Virus record (IMG/VR): IMGVR_UViG_3300032293_000537
Coordinates: 1-23,676 of that record
DNA: 23,676 nt
Direction: 5' to 3' (one strand)
From: a virus
Shown: piece after piece, positions 14,701-21,100 of the stretch
How positions within the stretch are numbered: position 1 is the first letter of the stretch
Layout of the letters: each line of letters begins with the position of its first letter
Position numbers and translations under genes: made by a program
The notes under the pieces: model-generated
What the model saw: the letters and a program-made list of their open reading frames with translations, nothing else
Told to the model about the DNA's origin: nothing
Database searches by the model: none

Positions 14701-17454
14701 GCTGCGTATGCAAACGGAATTCCAGGTGCCGTTCAAAATGCAAGAAACGCAATTGGTGGAATTGGTGCAGATGCCTATGTGACACCTCAAGATACACCAG
14801 AATCACTTGCAGCATTTGAAGAGTTTTTAACTGTAGTTGAAGAACTTGATGCAGCCACTGCAGCATTAGAAGATGCATATGACAAGGGCCAGTGGGCACA
14901 GTTTGATTCACTGCAAAGAAGATTAGCAGCAGCACAAGATGCTTATAACAATACGCTACCTGTAGCAGATCCAAGTTCTATTGGAACAGGTGGCGGTATT
15001 GGTGGAAAATATGGAATGCTATATCAAGCAGATGGTGGATTCATTCCAAAGGGTACAGATACTGTACCTGCAATGTTAACTCCAGGAGAGTTTGTAGTTA
15101 GAAAGTCTGCAGTTGATCAGTACGGCGAAGGATTCTTAAATGATATAAACGTTCAAAGATTCTCAACTGGTGGAACCGTAGGTGCACCACATGGTCTAGG
15201 AATGTCATCAATGGGCTCTAGAAGCACCAAGACACAAGATGAAAGAGCAACATCGTTATTTGATAAGAAGATATGGGAAAAAACTGCTAACTTCTTTGCG
15301 CTTCCATCAATAGCAAAGACTGCTCTTGATATTGCAAAGTATGGCGGTATTCCTCAAATGTTCGCTGCTAAAGCAGTCGGTGCACCAACAAAGTCTAGCC
15401 TAAAAGATAATATAAATGCTGCTCTAGCAGTTGCACCAGTTCCAGGTATTAAAGCAGTAAAGCCACTAATTAACAAAATAAGCAATATGGTTCCTAAGAG
15501 CATAACAGAATCTCTTGGTAAAAATGGTATTGACATATTTAACAAACTATCAAAAAAGGCAAACGAAACAGTAGCATCAAAATCAAGTACAAGTTTAGTA
15601 GAAGAAAGAGTAGTAACTCCTGAAAACTATTCTGGTTTAACTAGTTGGGGAGCACCTAAGCCAACTTCACCTTCATATAGCAAGAATGATAGTCTCTGGG
15701 GCGATGACTGGGGACCAATGCCAGACTCGTCCGATATCGACTGGGCTAATATTTCTATTTCTCCTATGCAAAAAGTTATTGATAAACTATATGGTCTTGG
15801 TCCAATCGGCAAAGAACTGTCAAGCAAACTGTCAAGCGCCTTAGCCAACTATTCAAGTTTTAAATCTCCTCTTAAACAACAAATAATAGAGGCTTGGAAA
15901 TTTGGAATTAAAGAAAAAACTGACTTTGGATACGAACCTGCTTTGCTTGCTAAACTTGGACTATCTTTAGGAAATAAGATTAAATCCCCTATTGCTTCTT
16001 TATCAGATTCTTTTAATCCTAAAAGAATAAAGGAAACACCATCTCCAGATCGTAATTATATTCAAAACTCTATGCTTTCCACTAGCCTAAGAGGTGGAGA
16101 TGAAGTCCTTCCTAATAGGCAGTTTGCTGTTAGACAAGAACACTATGACACTGCATCAATATCTAATTTGTTTAAAAATATTGGATTAGATATTATAAGC
16201 CCAGTCACATCAACATTTAAAAAAGTTAAAACTGCAACAATGGATGCACTGTCAAAGAAATTTGCAGATACCCCATTTGGACAGAATATGGCTACGGCAA
16301 AAAATGCTGCCAAACGAAATAGCATGTTGTCAGACCCAGGATCTGTAGATCATTATAGAACTCAAGCAATAATAGACTCAATTCCAGGCGGACTTGGTGC
16401 CTTGATCCAAATGTATAGAGGTGTTCATAGGTCTGGCGTACCAATAACAGAGTTTCCATCTCCTTTAGAAAGATTCATAATATCAAAAACTGATGGATCA
16501 AAAACACCAATTAATGCATATGGTCCAGGACTGTATAGCGCAACAAGCCCAGTAACTTCTGAAAAAATATTTTCACAATTTGGTCCGTATCAGTATCGTG
16601 CAGACCTAACACCAAAAGCAATGCTTAAAGTTTTATCAAGTAAAGGTTTTATAAAGTTTGATGAACTTAGAAAGTTTGAAGACGACTTTTTTGCAAAAAC
16701 TGGAGAACCAGGAAGACGTTTGCACGATGTAAATGCTGACGTAACCTCTCCAATCGTTCAAGAACTTATGAAGGCTGGATATCTTGGATATAGACATGGA
16801 GATGCATTTACAAATTGGGGTGTAGGAAATATTCCTGGAATGAATTTAAAGAAGGTGGGTGGACCAGAAAAAGGAAGTCTTGGATATTCAGCCTTCCCTG
16901 ATGCGCCTGAATTGGCTACACCAAGTCTAAATGAAACTCAAAAAATTGGAACTAGTAAATCTTTGATTGCTAAGGCATCAGCACTTGTTGCTAGTGTTAC
17001 TGGTATTACTGGTCTTTCTTTATACAAGTCAGCAGAGGCTAAGGCAGACAATAGCACATCTTCATTAAGTTCTGTTGTAGAAAAACTTGTTGGTAATAAT
17101 GCTCCAATTCAAAGCGGTAGAGGTGGTGGCGGTGGAGTTGTAGATAGCATGATGTTCTCTAAGGGCGGACTAGTTCCAAGTTACTTTGCTCAAGGTGGAT
17201 ACGCTTCTGGAACTGATATAGTTCCTGCTATGCTAACACCAGGAGAATTTGTAATGAGCAAGTATGCCGTTCAATCTCACGGGGCAGATACTATGAGGGC
17301 AATAAATAATGGCTCATCAGTAGGTGACTCAGTGTATAATTATAGTATTAGTGTTAATGTAAAATCAGATGCAAACCCAGATGAAATTGCAAGAGTTGTA
17401 ATGACACAAATAAAGGGTATTGATTCACAAAAACTCAGGGGGAATAGATTATAA
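5701..17454 (+). CDS. Giant tape measure protein with putative kinase-like and ADP-ribosyltransferase-like domains
   Basis: A 3917-residue protein starting at TTG 5701, after AAGGGGG at 5684-5690; an in-frame stop at 5695 rules out earlier starts. In order: helical N terminus (1-180); tape measure core typical of phage tail proteins (about 180-530, with GLTMPLALFGASAAKAFREL and AFFMTAMKEGGINASEGANA); hydrophobic segment 551-588; VPAMLSPGE motif 695-714; kinase-like domain 820-1066; unassigned 1070-1570; basic charged helix 1572-1671; Met/Gly-rich hydrophobic stretch 1671-1738; coiled coils at 1942-1990, 2675-2800 and 2860-2965; second VPAMLTPGE motif 3109-3133; linker; ADP-ribosyltransferase-like domain 3565-3722; hydrophobic segment near 3755-3775; third motif 3831-3852. 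Tape measures set tail length and may enter the cell envelope. I see no peptidase or lysozyme motif. The tape measure call is near certain; the two enzyme-like domains are inferred from motifs. Confidence 0.95.
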   Translation: MADVNSNININFNTAAALAQLRQLQAGLSKFHQSLAEGNLAAANAQKGLNAQLLQSLGATGKFSASQVKVAGSTLAFTSALEKNKLSLREYYRYTMAAATANTRVLGRAFAQEREIINRARRDRVKALQAQYIQMNKANAGFMDAIRIMPKNLQMASGRFTELGARIQYAAQRQQFLNQLLKQGSTQLLNFGKNTQWAGRQLMVGLTMPLALFGASAAKAFRELEAEIVKFKRVYGTAVTNDAEVNAAVENIRKLATEYTKYGVSVTKTMEMAGTAAAAGFAGAALNTQVETATKLAVLGQVEQQQALETTMSLQNAFGLSSEELAKKIDFLNAVENQTVLSIEDLTIAIPKAAPVIKQLGGNVEDLAFFMTAMKEGGINASEGANALKSGLASLINPSKKAAGFLADLGINVKGIVEANQGDIKATVIGFSQALDTLDPLNRARAIEQMFGKFQFARLSTLFQNVAKDGTQASRALDLAGSTIEELAVLSEREMKKIEDSVGVKFQAAIEQFKQEIMPLGKAFLEALTPVVKFFGNIFEKFNGLSDQTKKVVAVIVGVVAGLGPVLLMTFGLLANGVANVIKFFAMLRGGIAKLNGQTSVMGAGFNYMTQEQIESAAASQQLHQTHTRLIEVFNVEKVSVNNLAASYHALSTQMRTMAAQNPSLFAGGVPGARRAVSKLPPVKKYAEGILSVPGPKGAGDVVPAMLSPGEAVIPTDTTNKYRGLISAMFQDKVPGFMAGRLPGGPGRGIPLSDGPAAVRKAQQAKYRRRDDARQGYNEPHPEVPTGPVFVGMPKSSDKTSQSRQIVEKISDQVSVGRFGTLPPSNFGTLLQPFSGRSFPVQGVGGIYRKPNGKIVVVKPTIDEKTALAEVRATEIARQVHGLVAPKQSIRTMIDPTDPSGQRKFIVIESPYDPRIAAMDGKFSKSDMVKQLVASTLRGDKDLQQPNLSGNVLADVGTAGVFDRASGFRDFSKAMPSMEEQAVVNLLGVKGGAKKFFAQETSGVAASMTPKQYDDAIKGEINSSIPKLERLIKSWGGDLNTEEQVVYNNMLERLKAGAKVHWDELHPVHARASEGVKKLALGDFEKFKNIPESQTQISTLRKGLAAQAARDFKQLPEEQQRRVLDAIAKQKMNARTPAVIGPQTLEDYLSQSNMLKFVDDELIYKDGLYHDKKTLDAGRVYGRTHAEIMQKVFYQMGIRQKDGEFVSDNKINTASRLRNAVSPVGKESGSWRGNVPRDSELYQVLDAEEKAFTEQNKIAGKNDPLKAVREKLVSLGYKPNEIDTALRTELSHISKTGEPGKGPAKWLTGSAMFDLGILNKFMNASVRHGKILDWSAKNGHPFIPKNQIGIYTEAAEFMSKGGHPTNEREARLVQKAAELDVLAQQYKDSEEKAGRKPKGFPKLGPAKTAKGVLAVLDDRFGTKYYSSPQPEFNLKSGSDKTLPILVNPDGSETKMTIDPKTKRVIRTEKLTDSNTTAAKAGAVPSSGSRKDSRGTSLTPDQTVVTRRQFANFRRGFASIPGFSMPGMIKGDPRFDSQPDRPMPTPTVRQGRVAADLRAKGYSQDEIDRVLRKVAKDEAKLAKSKSESVTQQARNQKSDDADRRRQTNEARARFRKQQHLSNLNYNQARYYQEALDEDERRKLNNLKQSQKQDAQARKNKIKEKRNYRAQKVGVASGGMAMGLGMAGSAMLMSGNTSGGMAMMGASAVAGMAPMLAGMGPIGWITTAAVTIGGGLLLLNKHFENSAKKQAQYVDSISATTNKMDEIGKITDKVGASRAMDEVRKKGSFGSYNDVERAGTGFGDTFLRSEVGKQMVDGFVKEMSANGSTVAAKDFALQLSTYVSDGVLDAGQAADIADQIGVQLGSRKYTAEILGDLREIIGPNGEDIANNPLKVRMEIVSETSKRSDRVLGDINKKSSGVTFGNGRTESAQLAALSVNNIAIAKAQADATEFEYKKRIQLLEKELESTANAEKLLKIKEKIAELEGKLTDDMVVANNAVVVQMDLEKKRFKDNIQSAGEFSGGVLLPSAKDLKEDAYFDALKSKVKDAFKGTGFESAAGTTLAKLSKLSDTTMNPFDGDKTKGGFANKALAQDFEVDMSLLLANKIVNPDQMNTFLEMFKGNLPQLSQTLRVGIQRQGSGPTIELLEYFSAMKKEKGKADPVEIATKIINSDKKTFNEIGETMAVLRALDGHEINMEAYIKTVGYDGLVDLSKDLKIIEGMPKTIDKAIILDYFVNGKGKGMEGMSEKNLEVLFSKWKDFDKLPDFAQKEAVSKFKTIMETVFADEASRLAFYSKYAEKATGGDTTATGHLTSLMYNAKNADETLVDRVAESAKTYIGENGEVLVNSSGNTPGDTGGGKGNDPLAFLAPLAMALKNVRDNAFNALTPVKSLLELLKDKKTQKNAFTLFDGIQHRLLKLGVGQELRDAVASMSAEDFAKVAALPKEKAMFTFETGKPRSKDSISGLGPLGEATDKAIKAKDLGNFDIANATIISDIQNQTKAYAILVGSGLSAAKALEVVADSGQAAAIAAGAIDTSSPAWQTYINNIKTANTDLERQAVLTKAIKANEEFAMYKQMPELVSKMKELGYSTDQIDAVLGDPELAKFLVEDLKDGKLDAKEIADTLNNIEARKIVDIQIALNKGDLKEASDKGRDVVDELFAAQEALIRTGPEAMQLKGNQRQIRDLEGQIAPFQRRIAELNDEIEDGQRAIEESYTRPIEDLNEEINDLNRDLEMNPFFGDRAIKKIQDENTMLSNDLEIINHAADEVNKRYDEQAEALSKVQEINQNILDQQKQQLGLADALTQGDISAAAQAAQDMRATSASQFASGQSDALEQARQNALGSLVGPQSGLTQEQITEKQFQNSQKIYQMETDPRRLEILDKIQFKQDQIYELEEKREAALRKIRDLEDEIWNIEENSIEPLQERIDALNYTNRLLQDSIDKQIEGLKVLGKTRDEWDRINAMLDMDAATKRALAQSADLAGLLSAAEQLNMTWADILAKMAAYANGIPGAVQNARNAIGGIGADAYVTPQDTPESLAAFEEFLTVVEELDAATAALEDAYDKGQWAQFDSLQRRLAAAQDAYNNTLPVADPSSIGTGGGIGGKYGMLYQADGGFIPKGTDTVPAMLTPGEFVVRKSAVDQYGEGFLNDINVQRFSTGGTVGAPHGLGMSSMGSRSTKTQDERATSLFDKKIWEKTANFFALPSIAKTALDIAKYGGIPQMFAAKAVGAPTKSSLKDNINAALAVAPVPGIKAVKPLINKISNMVPKSITESLGKNGIDIFNKLSKKANETVASKSSTSLVEERVVTPENYSGLTSWGAPKPTSPSYSKNDSLWGDDWGPMPDSSDIDWANISISPMQKVIDKLYGLGPIGKELSSKLSSALANYSSFKSPLKQQIIEAWKFGIKEKTDFGYEPALLAKLGLSLGNKIKSPIASLSDSFNPKRIKETPSPDRNYIQNSMLSTSLRGGDEVLPNRQFAVRQEHYDTASISNLFKNIGLDIISPVTSTFKKVKTATMDALSKKFADTPFGQNMATAKNAAKRNSMLSDPGSVDHYRTQAIIDSIPGGLGALIQMYRGVHRSGVPITEFPSPLERFIISKTDGSKTPINAYGPGLYSATSPVTSEKIFSQFGPYQYRADLTPKAMLKVLSSKGFIKFDELRKFEDDFFAKTGEPGRRLHDVNADVTSPIVQELMKAGYLGYRHGDAFTNWGVGNIPGMNLKKVGGPEKGSLGYSAFPDAPELATPSLNETQKIGTSKSLIAKASALVASVTGITGLSLYKSAEAKADNSTSSLSSVVEKLVGNNAPIQSGRGGGGGVVDSMMFSKGGLVPSYFAQGGYASGTDIVPAMLTPGEFVMSKYAVQSHGADTMRAINNGSSVGDSVYNYSISVNVKSDANPDEIARVVMTQIKGIDSQKLRGNRL
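7351..7464 (+). other. Hydrophobic membrane-type segment of the tape measure (residues 551-588)
   Basis: After a KK pair, residues 551-588 are almost entirely hydrophobic (VVAVIVGVVAGLGPVLLMTF, then GLLANGVANVIKFFAML). This follows the tape measure core directly, as in many siphovirus tape measures, where such segments are thought to insert in the host membrane during DNA entry. Confidence 0.75.
7783..7842 (+). repeat. VPAMLxPGE motif, copy 1 (tape measure residues 695-714)
   Basis: The protein reads PGPKGAGDVVPAMLSPGEAV. The same short motif recurs at residues 3109-3133 and 3831-3852. The motif is common near the ends of tape measure proteins; here the first copy follows the membrane segment and lies before the kinase-like domain. 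Confidence 0.85.
8158..8898 (+). other. Putative HipA/PI3K-like kinase domain within the tape measure (residues about 820-1066)
   Basis: The order of motifs fits a small kinase fold. A glycine turn and strand pair (VQGVGGIYRKPNGKIVVVKP) places a lysine at 859 in the VVVK position. A helix with glutamates 870 and 875 follows (ALAEVRATEIARQVHG), then a strand-hinge segment (KFIVIESPYDP). The catalytic-loop candidate is G939-D940-K-D942-LQQP-N947, with D+5 = N as in HipA and PI4K-like enzymes, and D963 in GVFDRASG is in the place of the metal-binding DFG-type aspartate 16 residues later. The usual loop histidine is replaced by glutamine. The helical end (YNNMLERLKAG, HWDEL) follows. This is motif-based inference without a database comparison. 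Confidence 0.55.
10711..10914 (+). other. Met/Gly/Ala-rich hydrophobic stretch of the tape measure (residues 1671-1738)
   Basis: A 68-residue hydrophobic stretch with about 11 methionines in 50 residues (for example GGMAMGLGMAGSAMLMSG) that ends in IGWITTAAVTIGGGLLLL. It directly follows about 100 strongly charged, basic, helix-forming residues (1572-1671). It is long enough for two membrane passes. Confidence 0.7.
13723..14595 (+). other. Coiled-coil region of the tape measure (residues about 2675-2965)
   Basis: Two long heptad-like blocks (2675-2800 and 2860-2965) are rich in Glu, Lys, Gln, Leu and Ile, with segments such as IAELNDEIEDGQRAIEE and IYELEEKREAALRKIRDLED. They are separated by an Ala/Gln-rich part. 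Extended coiled coils are normal in tape measures, which span the tail lumen. Confidence 0.8.
15025..15099 (+). repeat. VPAMLxPGE motif, copy 2 (tape measure residues 3109-3133)
   Basis: The protein reads QADGGFIPKGTDTVPAMLTP followed by GEFVV. It is close to copy 3, including the GG-aromatic-x(2-3)-GTD lead. It stands where the coiled coils end and the linker to the ADP-ribosyltransferase-like domain begins. Confidence 0.9.
16393..16866 (+). other. Putative ADP-ribosyltransferase-like domain within the tape measure (residues about 3565-3722)
   Basis: The segment LIQMYRGVHRSG gives an arginine (3573) in the Y-R-G context typical of the first NAD-binding strand. NAYGPGLYSATSP (3605-3617) matches the aromatic-G-x-G-x-Y-x-[ST] turn, and SEKIFSQFGPYQYRADLTPK resembles the helix and strand after it. 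The end, MKAGYLGYRHGDAFTNWGVG then IPGMNLKKV, matches the GYDGxx...(F/W)...P.xIK-V tail of phage and MuF-linked ADP-ribosyltransferase domains. A clear ExE catalytic pair is not identifiable by eye, so the domain may be inactive or belong to a different subgroup. A preceding linker (VAPVPGIKAVKPLINKI, about 3237-3260) looks like the PVPG linkers in front of toxin domains. Confidence 0.5.
17191..17256 (+). repeat. VPAMLxPGE motif, copy 3 (tape measure residues 3831-3852)
   Basis: The protein reads QGGYASGTDIVPAMLTPGEF followed by VM. It lies close to the C terminus, the usual position of this motif in tape measure proteins, and forms with copy 2 a pair on both sides of the ADP-ribosyltransferase-like domain. 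Confidence 0.9.
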
Positions 17455-18110
17455 TGGCAACTAATACATATATGTCTGGAAGAAAAAAATATTCAAGACC
17501 ACAGGCAATGCTATTTGCAGACAACCCTGGAACAAAGGTTAATGGTTTTTACGTCCCAGACGGGTACGAGGTAGGGGCATACACAGGCTCTGCAGCCAAT
17601 ACTGGAGACTTTCTAATACTCTCTGATGATAATAGATCAGAGATAGACTTTTCTCCCCTTAGAATTGAAAAGCGTGAAAGAATGATCAATGGTCGTATGA
17701 GGTCATACCACATTGCAGATAAATTAAACATATCTGTTTCTTGGGATATGCTGCCATCAAGAGCATATGACACCAAGGCAGACTTTAATACCAGTGGAAA
17801 TGCAGACATGGAATCGTCACCATCAAGACCAAAGCCATTAGAATTTACTACAGATGGCGGAGCAGGTGGAGTAGAACTTCTTGATTGGTATGAAAACCAT
17901 AAAGGATCTTTTTGGGTTTACTTGGCTTATGATAAGTACACAAACTTTGAAGATACAGATTTAACTGAAGCAGACAATAGATTTAATAATATAAATAAAT
18001 ATAATGAGATTGTGGAAGTTTTTTTCTCAGACTTTAAGTATGCTGTTGTAAAAAGAAGTGGTCTTAACTTTGACTTTTGGAATGTCGCTTTAACGCTGGA
18101 AGAGGCGTAA
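17454..18110 (+). CDS. Minor tail protein in the distal-tail (Dit) position
   Basis: A 218-residue protein starting at the ATG in TAATG, overlapping the tape measure stop by one base, with AGGGGGA upstream. It is the first gene after the tape measure and precedes the hub-like protein, the normal place of the distal tail protein that forms the first ring of the tail tip. The sequence is beta-rich: RIEKRERMINGRMRSYHIAD leads into strand LNISVSWDMLPSRAY, and a helix-strand pair (ELLDWYENHKGSFWVYLAYD) follows. No enzyme motif is seen. Its stop overlaps the next start, so the tail-tip genes are translated together. The role is assigned by position; I do not recognise the family with certainty. Confidence 0.7.
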   Translation: MATNTYMSGRKKYSRPQAMLFADNPGTKVNGFYVPDGYEVGAYTGSAANTGDFLILSDDNRSEIDFSPLRIEKRERMINGRMRSYHIADKLNISVSWDMLPSRAYDTKADFNTSGNADMESSPSRPKPLEFTTDGGAGGVELLDWYENHKGSFWVYLAYDKYTNFEDTDLTEADNRFNNINKYNEIVEVFFSDFKYAVVKRSGLNFDFWNVALTLEEA

Positions 18111-21100
18111 TGTTTCAGGGTAAAGAATTACAAAATCATTTAGAAACAAGTTCTTCTGTAAAGACACAGTCTGCAGTTGTAGTTGAGTGGAACATGAACA
18201 TCCCATCAAACATCTCTACTGTTGGAAACTATAGATATAGACCAACCAGTCAAGACTCCCCATATAGAGGAATTCCAAACACCTTTGATCAAGCAGATGC
18301 TGGAAACTATTACACAGGAGCAACAGATGCAGATGTAAAAATTGATGGTGGCTTTGATGATAATGGACAGCCAACGACTCTTACTGCTTATAAAGAAAAG
18401 TTAAAGATGCTTTACTCTTTAGAAGATTGTTTAAAACCTCAAAGACCAAGGTCTGGAATTAATAAAGCAACATATTTAAACGGCAGATACTTGCACAACC
18501 CAAATATTAATATGGCAAAAAGACCAAGATACTATATGCCAGACAAGAACGACCCATTTAAATACTGGACATCTTTTAGAACTGAAAATAAAATTGAGTA
18601 TGGTGTTGCAAATAAAACTATAAACGGAAGACACAGAATAGAAGATACTGCTCCATTCGTTGTATACAAGCAGCAAGTTCCAGCAAATAGAGTTATTGTA
18701 AAGATGCAAACCAATGTTGGAGAACTTGATTATGGAACATTTTCAAATTCAGCAGATACATTTTTAGATCCATACTTTGGCGATACAAATAAAACAACTC
18801 CAGATAGATGGAAGATTCAGGTTTTAAAGAATAACAATTGGGTAGATGCTGTATCGTTTACAGACAAAGATAAAAGAAAAGATGGAACAGACATCATCAA
18901 GTCTGACGGATATGTTGAACTTTCTTATGGCCTAATAGTTCCTAAGTTATATTCAGATATATTTATTTTTAAAGGAGAACTACCTTCTGTAACTCTTAGA
19001 CCAGATACTGCAGAAGAAGGACATTCATTTTTAGTAATACAAAATGATGGCGAACTTGGTACGTATTATATCTGGTACGATTCTGAATGGAAAACCTTTA
19101 CTCCAACATATGGTTGGAAACTTGAAGAAAGTTCTGTAGACAGTCTAACAAACTTTGTAACTGATTTAACATCCCCAAAATACTACAACTCTGGTACTGC
19201 TAAAAAATATAAAGAGTTTGAATATATTTCTGGAATTAGAATTGTGGTTGAAAGCATGAATAAGTTTGACTCAACATTTGATTTAATTGAAATGTCTTCT
19301 AGACTATCAGCAGATATCTCAGACAGAGTGTTGAATTTTTCAGTTAACAAAAGCGCATCAGACCTTGGTGCAAGTGGACTTCCTGTTGGACAACTACTTG
19401 CATCTACTGGTAAACTTGAACTCTTTGATTTTGACGATGCCTTTAATGCAAACAACACAAACAGTATTATTGGAAAGTATGTATCAAAAAATATACAGGT
19501 AAAACTTTACGAGATAATTGTGGATGTTGCAGGCGTGGACTACTACGTTCCAATCAAAACTATGTACTCCGATGGATTTCCAAAAACATCAAATGACTCA
19601 AAGCAGGTATCCATTGACCTAAGAGATTTATACTTCTACTTTGAATCTCAAACTGCCCCAGAAATTCTTTCAACAAATACATCTGTTAGCGCAGCCGTTT
19701 CACTTCTTTTAGACTCTATAGGATTTTCAAACTATGTATTTAAAAGGGTAGACGGAGAATCAGAAACCATAATTCCATATTTCTTTATACCACCAGAAAA
19801 GACCGTTGCTGAGATATTAGAAGATATAGCAATTTCAACACAGACAGCCATGTTCTTTGACGAGTACAATAATTTTGTAATGATGAGTAAAAACTATATA
19901 ATGCCATCATTAGCGCAAAGAGCAACAGACATAGTTCTGTACGGATCTTCCGACTCACAAGATTCTGGGGTAGTTAAAAACGAAAGAACAAAAACAAAAC
20001 TTGCAAATATCTTAGAGGTAACATCTGAGGACAACGATGTTTACAATGATGGAAAGATTGTTTATACAACAAGACACATTCAAAGATCTATTGGAAGCAT
20101 AAAGCAGGCAAGCCTTGTAGATGCTGAAAAGACCTGGATATATAAGCCAGTGCTATTGTGGGAAGTTGCAGGTACAGAAAATACCAAGTCTACTAATGGA
20201 GAGATTGGAAACCAGTCTACATACATGCTAAGCGCAATACCATTAAATTCTAATCTTTCTGCCACAGTTCCAAATGTTTCTAATAACGTAGTTGTTAATA
20301 ATGTTATGGATTTAGGAGAAGGCGTTTACTGGATAACAAGGTACAATGGATACTTTTATTCTAATGGAGAGATTATAAAGTATGATGCTGTTCAATATAA
20401 TATTTCTGGTACTGGAGATGTTTGGATTAATAATGTTCAGGAATATGAGAAGTACTTTTCATCCCTTCCTTTTAACGGAAAGATTTATCCAACGGGTTTA
20501 GTAAGAATATACTCTGAGCCAAACTATGAAGAAGTTTCTGGAATTGTAAAGTTAAAAAATGGTCCTGTTGCAAAGCACGGAAGAGGACAGTTTGGAACTC
20601 CAGTAACGCTACATACTGCTGGTCTAAATCCATACTGGTCGGATAACGCAAATGTTCGTGGATGCACAATGGAGTCAAAGTATTTATTTAAGTCAGATCA
20701 AACATTGCCAGACACAAGAGTTTTTGCAGCAGGCCTAAACAACACTCTTGCACAGAAAACAACAAGAAATGGTATTATTAAAAACTTCCTTTCATCAAAG
20801 TATATTGCAGAGACAAGTATCAATGCAATGCTTTCAACACAAACTGGAACAGTCCAGTCTTCTGCTTTGATTATGAATGGTCCAGGGTTTACAACAACAG
20901 AGTCACCAATTGATTTTATATCATATGTGTACAAGCCATTAACAAATAAGTATAAGCACTTTGGAACTAGAATGAGAATTGTTGGTAAAATTGAAAATGA
21001 TATTAATCGTGGTCAGACACCAGTAGGTGGATCTACTTATTACACTGTTCCAGGAACTACTCCAGACAAGAACATAAGTATTGTTGGTGGGTCAGGTGGT

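Noticed and set aside
17212-17225. TGATATAGT resembling an extended -10 inside the tape measure gene
   Set aside because: It lies well inside a gene, encodes part of the third VPAMLTPGE motif, and no gene starts close behind it.
18077-18109. Upstream TTG start for the hub-like protein
   Set aside because: It lies inside the preceding gene. ATG 18110 gives the same TAATG overlap as the neighbouring genes.
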